A DNA stretch of 12,840 nucleotides from Modestobacter sp. (GTDB taxonomy: Bacteria > Actinomycetota > Actinomycetes > Mycobacteriales > Geodermatophilaceae), in NCBI GenBank assembly GCA_025965775.1, contig JAOPWG010000355.1:1-12840 (forward strand), in the 5' to 3' direction. The position numbers and the translations under genes were made by a program. Below are positions 8,333 through 12,840 of this stretch, piece by piece (within the stretch, counting starts at the first letter, position 1; each line of letters begins with the position of its first letter). The notes under the pieces are model-generated. The model worked only from the letters and a program-made list of their open reading frames with translations, did no database searches and was not told where the DNA came from.

Positions 8333-9165
8333 GCGCCGGGCCCGCCGTCGGTCCGTGCCCGGGTCACCAGCCGGACGGCGAGCACCCCGAGGGCGTGCCG
8401 CCGGTAGTCGGCCGAGGCCACCGGGTCCTCCGGCGGATCGACGGCGACCGCAACCGCCGCACGCAGGTCCTCGGGCGTGGCCCGGCCGTCGAGCAGCGCG
8501 GTGGCGACGGCGTCGACGTCGTCCGAACGGAGGGGGGTGGGCCCGGCATTCCCGAACGCCAGCCGGACGCCGCCGTCCCGGGACACCACCGCGGCACTGA
8601 CCGTGGCCACGAACTGGGCGTTGCGCCGGCCGACCTTCACGTAGTCGGCGAAGCCGCCGTGCCGGGGGAGCCGGACGGCGGTGAGCAGCTCGTCCTCGGC
8701 CAACCGGGTGCGTCCGGGCGCGGTGATGAAGCCGTCGAAGGGGACCGTGCGCACACCGGTGGCCGACGTGAGCTCCAGCCGGGCGCCACCGGCCAGCAGC
8801 GTGGGCAGCAGGTTGCGGTAGGGCAGTGCGCTGACCACGTTGCCGCCGATCGTCGCCTCGGTACGTACCAGCGGGGTACCCAGCGAGGTGGCGGCCGCGG
8901 CCAGCCCGGCGTCCGGCGCGGTCGTGAGCCCGGAGACCGGCGTCCCGGCGCCCATCACGAGGTCGTCGTCGTCCACCGTCACCCCGCGCAGCGCGGCGAC
9001 GCGCCGCAACGACACGAAGGCGTCGGCCGACCGGGTGCCCCACAGCAGGTCCGGCATCATCTCGGTGCCGCCGGCGACGACCACCGCTCCGGGGCGCTCC
9101 GCCAGGGCGGCGAGCGCCTCCTCGGGGGTCTCGGGGAGCGCGAATCGTGGAGCCGCCAGCAGCAC
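8329..9165 (-). CDS. pucC: Xanthine dehydrogenase, FAD-binding subunit (PucC type)
   Basis: This subunit carries FAD and hands electrons to NAD or another acceptor. The product is 278 aa, normal for the family. The two FAD pyrophosphate-binding segments are present: VVVAGGTEMMPDL at residues 28-40 and ATIGGN followed by LPYRNLLPTLLAGGA at about 104-128. The start is a GTG codon at 9165 with a strong GGAGGTGA ribosome site just upstream. It is the first of three coupled XDH genes, and the gntR gene ends 76 bp upstream on the same strand. That gap may carry a separate promoter: a TACGTT hexamer reads on the - strand near 9201-9206 without a clear -35. Confidence 0.93.
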   Translation of the reverse strand: MLLAAPRFALPETPEEALAALAERPGAVVVAGGTEMMPDLLWGTRSADAFVSLRRVAALRGVTVDDDDLVMGAGTPVSGLTTAPDAGLAAAATSLGTPLVRTEATIGGNVVSALPYRNLLPTLLAGGARLELTSATGVRTVPFDGFITAPGRTRLAEDELLTAVRLPRHGGFADYVKVGRRNAQFVATVSAAVVSRDGGVRLAFGNAGPTPLRSDDVDAVATALLDGRATPEDLRAAVAVAVDPPEDPVASADYRRHALGVLAVRLVTRARTDGGPGA

Positions 9166-9168
9166 TCG

Positions 9169-9176
9169 TCACCTCC
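9169..9176 (-). promoter_or_regulatory. Ribosome binding site fixing the pucC GTG start
   Basis: The - strand reads GGAGGTGA, 8 of 8 complementary to the 3' end of 16S rRNA, with its GGAGG core 6 nt before GTG 9165. No ATG of the right frame has comparable support. Confidence 0.75.
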
Positions 9177-9241
9177 GGTGGCGGGACGGGACCGAGAACG
9201 TAGCCCGATCATGTTCCGCCGGCGTGTCCGGTGCCAGTAGG

Positions 9242-9940
9242 TCAGTGGACGACGGCGTGTTCCGCCCCGCTGAAGTGCTGGAGAGCGAACCGGCTGGAGG
9301 ACTCCACGTGCTGGCGCATCAGCTGCTCTGCTCGATCGGCGTCCTGGTCGTGCAGCGCGTCGAGGATCGCGCGGTGCTCGGTGATGGCGATCGACGCGCG
9401 ATCGGAGGGATAGGCGTAGTTCGAGCGGTAGCTGACGGTGAAGGCCAGGACCTGCCCCATGATCGTCTGCAGCAGCCGGCTGCCGGTCGCCTCACTGATG
9501 ATCGTGTGGAAGGCAAGGTCGGCGAGTGCCTGCTCGGGCGCCGATCCCTGGGCGCTGATCCGCTCGAGCTTGGCGTGCGCGTCCTCCAGGGCGTCCAGGT
9601 CGAGGCGGGTGCGGGTCTGTGCGGCCTCGCGGGCGGCGTAGGACTCCAGCACACCGCGCAGGGAGTAGATCTGCACGATGTCGTGCGAGGTGATGGTCCG
9701 GACGGTCGCCCCGCGGTTGGGCGTGAGCTCGACCAGACCCTCGCTCTGCAGGGTGAAGAGGGCTTCGCGAACCGGCGTCCGGCTGACCCCCAGCTGTTCG
9801 GCGAGCAGGCGCTCCGGCAGCGGCTCGCCCGGCTTGAGCCGCCCGGAGAAGATCTCCGTGCGGAGGATCCGCGCCACGCCCTCGCTCGTCCGCTGGGACA
9901 TGGGAACCAGGCCCCGGCCCGAAGGTCCCAAGGGCTGCAT
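9242..9940 (-). CDS. GntR-family transcriptional regulator, FadR/FCD subfamily
   Basis: This is a DNA-binding regulator, 232 aa. The N-terminal winged helix-turn-helix spans about residues 20-82, with LPERLLAEQLGVSRTPVREAL as the recognition region. The all-helical FCD effector domain follows at about 90-220. The FCD metal/ligand residues are present: Asp141, His145, His189 and His211, suggesting an acidic or ureido-type ligand bound through a metal. ATG 9940 is preferred over the internal ATG (9901) because it has a GGAG site 6 nt upstream. It lies between an Amt-like gene and pucC on the same strand, so it could control either or both. The GTATAC palindromes at 11691 and 11882 are likely targets (inference). 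The effector is unknown. Confidence 0.92.
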   Translation of the reverse strand: MQPLGPSGRGLVPMSQRTSEGVARILRTEIFSGRLKPGEPLPERLLAEQLGVSRTPVREALFTLQSEGLVELTPNRGATVRTITSHDIVQIYSLRGVLESYAAREAAQTRTRLDLDALEDAHAKLERISAQGSAPEQALADLAFHTIISEATGSRLLQTIMGQVLAFTVSYRSNYAYPSDRASIAITEHRAILDALHDQDADRAEQLMRQHVESSSRFALQHFSGAEHAVVH

Positions 9941-9998
9941 GTTGAGCTCCGTCCCGGGCAGCCGATGCCGTCGGTCTGCCGCATCGCATGTGCCCGGG

Positions 9999-10004
9999 AG
10001 AATA
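9999..10004 (-). promoter_or_regulatory. Possible -10 element for the gntR gene
   Basis: On the - strand the segment reads TATTCT, matching the actinobacterial TANNNT pattern, about 59 nt upstream of the gntR start. No convincing -35 box is seen. The 119 bp between the gntR start and the amt terminator hold nothing else that I recognise. Confidence 0.2.
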
Positions 10005-10059
10005 CGGTCACCGGACGTCCGTTGCCCTGCGTCGCTGCACTGTCGACCGCCGCACGGAA

Positions 10060-10095
10060 CGGGGGCGCCACCAGAAGGTCCCGGTGGCGCCCCCG
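10060..10095 (-). terminator. Strong GC hairpin terminator after the Amt-like gene
   Basis: A perfect 13-bp stem (arms 10060-10072 and 10083-10095; core GGGGGCGCCACC / GGTGGCGCCCCC) closes a 10-nt loop, 15 nt after the Amt-like stop codon. There is no T-run, as is usual for actinobacterial terminators. It separates the Amt-like transcript from the downstream gntR-puc genes. Confidence 0.8.
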
Positions 10096-10110
10096 CCGTA
10101 CGGCGCTGGG

Positions 10111-11532
10111 TCAGACGGGCACGCCGCCCGCCTGGCGGTGGTTGCCGGAGGGTGCGGCCGGCGTGGCCGACGGGGCGGCCGGGATCGACGGCTCCAGGTC
10201 GTCACCGAAGTTCGAGGCGCCCCAGACGGTGACGTCCATGCCGACCAGTTCCGCCTCCTCCGAGGCCCGCAGGCCGCCGACCTTCTCGAAGAACAGGCAC
10301 ATCAGGAGCGCGGGCACCCCGGCGACGAGCATCGTCGCGACGACGCCGGCCAGCTGCCACCACGGCGTGATCGTGCCGACCCCGATGGCGTGGTCGCCCT
10401 CCAGGCCGATGTAGCCGCCGGTCGGCGTCCCCCACTTGATGAAGCCGGTGAGCAGCGCGCCGGCGATCCCCGGGCCGAGGGCCAGCGGGACGACCTTCGG
10501 GTCGTCGATCCGGGCCTTGCGCAGCAGTGCCGCGGTCCCCAGGGCGACGAGCGGACCGAGAGCGCCGACCAGCAGGCACTGCCACGCGCTGCCGATGTCG
10601 AACAGCGTCCCGCCCATGACCACGCCCGCGATGGGCCCGAGCAGCGCCCACGAGGGCTCCCGCCGACGGTAGGCCAGCAGCAGGCCGACCACCGCGCCAC
10701 CCAGGACGGCGGCGAAGAGGTTGACGATGACGATCCCGAGGCCGCTCTCGGTGAACGAGATCCCGAAGAAGCCGACGTCCGGGACGATGTAGCCGCTGCC
10801 GATGGTGATGAACGGGAGCGCGAAGAGGATCAGCAGCACGCCCACACCGCCGAGCGCGACGTTGTGGGACGCCGGCCGGACCCCGCTGCTGTGCGGACGG
10901 AAGGCGCCCAGTCGCGGGCCGACCCGCCAGGCCAGGACCAGCACGAAGGTGCCGGCGGTGATGTACAGCGGGAAGATCCCGTCGAAGTCGTGGGTGCCAC
11001 GCAGGGTCAGCGGGGACAGCGAGCCCCAGCAGAGGTAGCCGACCAGGGGGGAGAGCACGGCGCCGACGACGAAGGACATCACGTACAGCGGCAGCGGCTT
11101 GATCCGCTCGACGACACCGGTGTGGATCAGCGCCATCGTCGCCATCGTGAAGGTCACGAAGAAGACGAAGAAGATCTGCAGGACGTCGGCCTCGGGCAGT
11201 GTGGTCGGGTCGATGTACCGCGACGCCGTGGTGGTGAACGCGCCGCCCAGCCACCAGTCCTTGACGGCCTGCCAGAACGGCGAGGGGACGCCGAAGGCCT
11301 GGTTGAACTGCCACTGCCAGATCGGGTAGCCGATGAGCAGGGTGCCCAGGCCGCCGACCATCGCCGCGCCGATCTTCTGGATCGTGGTGTCCAGGACGTT
11401 GCGGCGTCGAACGAGGCCCATGTCGATGAGTACCAGGCCGGCGATCACCAACAGCACGGCGACGGCGCCGAGCGTGTAGATGAACGTGGACATGATCCAG
11501 TTGGTGGACGCCTGCTCGGGGAACTGTTCCAT
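10111..11532 (-). CDS. Divergent Amt/Mep/Rh-family membrane channel lacking the twin-histidine pore
   Basis: The product is a 473-aa polytopic membrane protein with about 11 hydrophobic segments. ATG 11532 follows AGGAG at 5 nt. Amt landmarks are recognisable: GLVRRRNVLDTTIQ (39-52), an ALIxxxxxER segment (134-143, cf. ALITGAFAER), Trp169, Asp182 in DFDG (cf. the structural Asp160 of E. coli AmtB), and GALLTG (358-363). By-eye alignment puts Tyr190 where AmtB has His168 and Ala351 where it has His318, so both pore histidines are missing. The substrate may therefore not be ammonium. The C-terminal cytosolic tail (about 417-473) ends in a Pro/Ala-rich stretch. It is divergently transcribed from a carbamoyl-amidase-like hydrolase. 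Family assignment is fairly sure; function is open. Confidence 0.82.
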   Translation of the reverse strand: MEQFPEQASTNWIMSTFIYTLGAVAVLLVIAGLVLIDMGLVRRRNVLDTTIQKIGAAMVGGLGTLLIGYPIWQWQFNQAFGVPSPFWQAVKDWWLGGAFTTTASRYIDPTTLPEADVLQIFFVFFVTFTMATMALIHTGVVERIKPLPLYVMSFVVGAVLSPLVGYLCWGSLSPLTLRGTHDFDGIFPLYITAGTFVLVLAWRVGPRLGAFRPHSSGVRPASHNVALGGVGVLLILFALPFITIGSGYIVPDVGFFGISFTESGLGIVIVNLFAAVLGGAVVGLLLAYRRREPSWALLGPIAGVVMGGTLFDIGSAWQCLLVGALGPLVALGTAALLRKARIDDPKVVPLALGPGIAGALLTGFIKWGTPTGGYIGLEGDHAIGVGTITPWWQLAGVVATMLVAGVPALLMCLFFEKVGGLRASEEAELVGMDVTVWGASNFGDDLEPSIPAAPSATPAAPSGNHRQAGGVPV

Positions 11533-11562
11533 TCCGTCTCCTGTGCAGCGGGGAAGGGCCGA

Positions 11563-11580
11563 CCGGCACAGAGGTGCCGG
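11563..11580. other. Hairpin in the predicted Amt-like mRNA leader
   Basis: CCGGCAC (11563-11569) and GTGCCGG (11574-11580) form a perfect 7-bp stem with a 4-nt loop. It sits 30 nt before the Amt-like start codon in the predicted leader of about 150 nt. The role is unknown. Confidence 0.4.
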
Positions 11581-11687
11581 CGGCCGCGGTGAGTGGTGCT
11601 GACCGGTCCGGTCCGGACGGGTGCCGGGCAGGTGGGAGATGCGCTCTACCCGCGTGTGTCGACGGTCACGGGATCGATTGAGGCGGG

Positions 11688-11717
11688 AACGTATACCGGT
11701 ATGCCATCGGTAGACAA
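11688..11717 (-). promoter_or_regulatory. Candidate promoter for the Amt-like gene
   Basis: On the - strand, TTGTCT (11717-11712) is followed by 16 nt and TATACG (11695-11690), or by 18 nt and TACGTT (11693-11688), which fits TANNNT. The palindromic operator at 11691-11706 covers the -10 and part of the spacer, the usual place for a repressor site. The resulting leader would be about 150 nt. Confidence 0.45.
11691..11706. promoter_or_regulatory. Palindromic operator, copy 1 (Amt-like side)
   Basis: The sequence is GTATACCGGTATGCCA, whose core GTATAC-CG-GTATGC is an inverted repeat with one mismatched pair. It shares GTATAC-NN-GTATGCCA exactly with the second copy. Palindromes built on GTATAC are known targets of several GntR-family (FCD) regulators, and such a gene lies nearby. 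Confidence 0.7.
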
Positions 11718-11751
11718 GACCCCTCCGCGGCAGGTCACCGGCTCGTCATGT

Positions 11752-11769
11752 CCAGCCGTTGCCGGCTGG
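11752..11769. other. Perfect hairpin/palindrome in the divergent spacer
   Basis: CCAGCCG (11752-11758) and CGGCTGG (11763-11769) flank a TTGC loop. It lies upstream of both promoter candidates, so it may be a binding site for a second regulator rather than an RNA structure. No known consensus is recognised. Confidence 0.35.
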
Positions 11770-11797
11770 TCACACCTGATTTCGAGCGCGTCACGTA

Positions 11798-11821
11798 GGC
11801 GGGAGGTCCTTTCCTTCCGCC
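11798..11821. other. Imperfect inverted repeat in the divergent spacer
   Basis: GGCGGGAGG (11798-11806) pairs with CCTTCCGCC (11813-11821), with one G-T pair, around a 6-nt pyrimidine loop. It lies upstream of the hydrolase promoter candidate. The function is unknown. Confidence 0.3.
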
Positions 11822-11860
11822 CCGACATGCCGCAGGGTGGGGCCGGCGCGCGCGGGGGAG

Positions 11861-11888
11861 TTGTGCTGATGCACGTGCTTGGTATACA
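11861..11888 (+). promoter_or_regulatory. Candidate promoter for the hydrolase gene
   Basis: TTGTGC (11861-11866), 16 nt, then TATACA (11883-11888). The -10 is formed by the first half of operator copy 2, mirroring the arrangement at the Amt-like promoter, where the spacing between the two hexamers is also 16 nt. The predicted leader is about 70 nt. Confidence 0.45.
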
Positions 11889-11900
11889 TGTATGCCAAGC
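11877..11900. promoter_or_regulatory. Palindromic operator, copy 2 (hydrolase side)
   Basis: This is a 24-bp inverted repeat with arms beginning GCTTGG and ending CCAAGC and only one mismatched pair. It contains GTATACATGTATGCCA at 11882-11897, which matches copy 1 at 14 of 16 positions, differing only in the two central bases. It is the better-conserved site and overlaps the predicted -10 of the hydrolase gene. The candidate binder is the GntR/FCD protein encoded at 9242-9940 (inference). Confidence 0.78.
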
Positions 11901-11950
11901 CACACCAGTGGTCTGGCGCACACCTACCCTACGAACCGCCGACGCCTTCC

Positions 11951-11958
11951 GAGAGGAG
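11951..11958 (+). promoter_or_regulatory. Ribosome binding site fixing the hydrolase GTG start
   Basis: GAGAGGAG ends 5 nt before GTG 11964. No ATG in the same frame lies closer to the start of the conserved domain. Confidence 0.65.
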
Positions 11959-11963
11959 CAGCT

Positions 11964-12701
11964 GTGGACCCCGCCTCGACCACCCGCGTCTATGACCGGG
12001 CCGGCTTCGGACGGCCCGTCGAGCGGGGCAGCCGCCCCGCCGTCGTGGTCGTCGACTTCAGCTACGGCTTCACCGACCCGCAGTACCCGACCGGGGCGGA
12101 CATGTCCGGCCCGGTGCTGGCCACTGCCCGGCTGCTCGAGGCGGCCCGGGCCGGCGGCGTGCCGGTCGTGTTCACCACCATCGCCTACGACGCCGGCCAG
12201 CTGCGCAGCCTCGCCTGGCTGAAGAAGGCCACCGGGATGGCGGCGCTGGAGCTGGGCAGCCGCCTGGTCGACGTCGACGAGCGGCTCGCGCCGCGGACCG
12301 ATGAGCACCTGGTCGTCAAGACCGGCGCGTCGGCGTTCTTCGGCACCGCGCTGGCCAGCTATCTGGCCTCGGTGCGCGCGGACACGGTGATCGTCACCGG
12401 CGCCACCACGAGCGGCTGCGTCCGGGCCACCGTCGTCGACGCCGTCCAGTACGGCTACCCGACGCTGGTGCCCCGCGACTGCGTCGCCGACCGGGCGCTC
12501 GCCCCCCACGAGGCCAGCCTGTTCGACATCAACGAGAAGTACGGCGACGTCGTCGACCTCGACGACGTCCTGGCCTATCTGCAGGCGCTGCCCGCCACCG
12601 CGGGTGCAGCCCAGTCAGTCCCAGCAGCAGTACAGCGGCCGGGTTCCCCCGCGCCGGAGCACCAGTCCACGATCCCGTCCCAGGCGGAGGCGCCCGCATG
12701 A
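11964..12701 (+). CDS. Isochorismatase-family cysteine hydrolase (N-carbamoylsarcosine amidase-like)
   Basis: This is a cytoplasmic amidohydrolase, 245 aa from GTG 11964. The family catalytic triad is present: Asp31 (VVVVDFSYGF), Lys119 (VVKTGASAFFGT) and Cys152 (TTSGCVRATVVDA), with the preceding ATTSG cis-peptide loop. The N-terminal YDRAGFG and the C-terminal PHEASLFDINEKYGDV segment resemble the N-carbamoylsarcosine/maleamate amidohydrolase branch rather than true isochorismatases or nicotinamidases. Such enzymes release ammonia, with or without CO2, from carbamoyl or amide groups. Beside purine-ring catabolism a ureido or carbamoyl substrate is plausible, but the substrate cannot be read from the sequence. 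About 35 residues after the domain (211-245) are a Pro/Ala/Ser-rich tail. Its stop overlaps the next start (ATGA), so the two are coupled. Confidence 0.9.
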   Translation: MDPASTTRVYDRAGFGRPVERGSRPAVVVVDFSYGFTDPQYPTGADMSGPVLATARLLEAARAGGVPVVFTTIAYDAGQLRSLAWLKKATGMAALELGSRLVDVDERLAPRTDEHLVVKTGASAFFGTALASYLASVRADTVIVTGATTSGCVRATVVDAVQYGYPTLVPRDCVADRALAPHEASLFDINEKYGDVVDLDDVLAYLQALPATAGAAQSVPAAVQRPGSPAPEHQSTIPSQAEAPA

Positions 12702-12840
12702 CGTTCACCAGTTCGAACTCCTCCACCGACGGCGTGCCGAGCTCCGAGGGAGCCGCGCAGGCGGTCCCCGGCCAGCGGTTCGCCAGCCCCTTCGCCGTCC
12801 AGACCCCGGCCGGCGCCGAGGGGTGGCAGAGCATGTACCC
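12698..12840 (+). CDS. Start of a coupled gene, possibly a PEP-utilizing (PEP synthase-like) enzyme; truncated by window end
   Basis: ATG 12698 overlaps the hydrolase stop and has GGAGG at 12686-12690, 7 nt upstream. The first 47 codons are open to the window edge. A Ser/Gly-rich leader of about 28 residues is followed by RFASPFAVQTPAGAEGWQSMYP. From memory this SPF..PTPAGAEGW..MYP start resembles large actinobacterial proteins annotated as PEP-utilizing/pyruvate phosphate dikinase-like enzymes, but no catalytic domain is inside the window, so the family name is tentative. That a real gene starts here is well supported by the overlap and ribosome site. Confidence 0.6.
   Translation, partial: MTFTSSNSSTDGVPSSEGAAQAVPGQRFASPFAVQTPAGAEGWQSMY

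Larger units (their letters stand above)
11533..11963. other. 431-bp divergent intergenic regulatory region
   Basis: This separates the Amt-like gene (- strand) from the hydrolase gene (+ strand). It holds two matching palindromes, a promoter candidate for each direction, a hairpin in the Amt-like leader, and two hairpins in the middle. Its base composition is less G/C-skewed by codon position than the flanks. ORFs that cross it have no plausible protein character and overlap the operators, so I regard it as non-coding. Confidence 0.85.

Noticed and set aside
8865..8874. Perfect palindrome GGTACGTACC, followed closely by GGGGTACCC, inside pucC.
   Set aside because: It lies within conserved coding sequence for the GTPLVRTEATIGG region and does not match the GTATAC operators; codon choice explains it.
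9173..9241. GAAC...GTTC inverted ends in the gntR-pucC gap as a possible operator.
   Set aside because: Only the outer four bases are symmetric with a 13-nt unmatched centre; too weak, and unlike the GTATAC sites.
11593..12222. A 209-codon + strand frame crossing the divergent intergenic region.
   Set aside because: It covers both operators, overlaps the hydrolase gene in another frame, and shows no protein-family character.
1..12840. CRISPR arrays, tRNA/rRNA genes, insertion sequences or attachment sites.
   Set aside because: No regularly spaced repeats, transposase reading frames or recognisable RNA-gene sequence were seen in any gap; nearly all the DNA is metabolic coding sequence.

Overview
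The window is very GC-rich, uses many GTG starts, and has long antisense ORFs produced by third-position G/C. Gene content and protein style (PucC/PucE/PucD xanthine dehydrogenase, actinobacterial UreD, an actinobacterial-type methyl-accepting chemotaxis protein) point to a motile, high-GC actinobacterium. A Geodermatophilaceae-like host (Blastococcus, Geodermatophilus, Modestobacter) is my best guess, but this is inference only.

Layout. (1) Positions 1-3706, + strand: a tightly packed ureide/urea operon, ureG (3' part) - ureD - allB - alc. It hydrolyses allantoin to allantoate and then to ureidoglycolate plus urea, and supplies accessory proteins for the urease that consumes the urea. (2) Positions 3704-5359, + strand: a possible sigma-28-type promoter, then a methyl-accepting chemotaxis protein whose reading frame is broken twice, by one extra G near 3912 and one missing GC near 4950. 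(3) Positions 5397-9165, - strand, convergent: the three xanthine dehydrogenase subunit genes pucC-pucE-pucD, with 4-nt start/stop overlaps. They carry out the hypoxanthine/xanthine to urate step upstream of allantoin. (4) Positions 9242-9940, - strand: a GntR/FadR-type (FCD) regulator directly upstream of pucC. (5) Positions 10060-10095: a strong 13-bp hairpin terminator. (6) Positions 10111-11532, - strand: a highly divergent Amt/Mep/Rh-family membrane protein that has lost both pore histidines. (7) Positions 11533-11963: a divergent regulatory region with two near-identical palindromic operators, each overlapping a plausible promoter. (8) Positions 11964 to the end, + strand: an isochorismatase/N-carbamoylsarcosine-amidase-type hydrolase, overlapping the start of a further gene that may be a PEP-utilizing enzyme.

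How it fits together: XDH makes urate, genes outside the window would convert it to allantoin, AllB and Alc release urea, and urease (matured by UreD/UreG) frees ammonia. The right-hand module (Amt-like protein, cysteine amidohydrolase, possible PEP-utilizing enzyme) appears to be controlled by its own operator pair, with the adjacent GntR protein as the obvious candidate. It looks like an additional nitrogen-salvage route for an unknown amide or ureido compound, and it is the least explained and most interesting part of the window.
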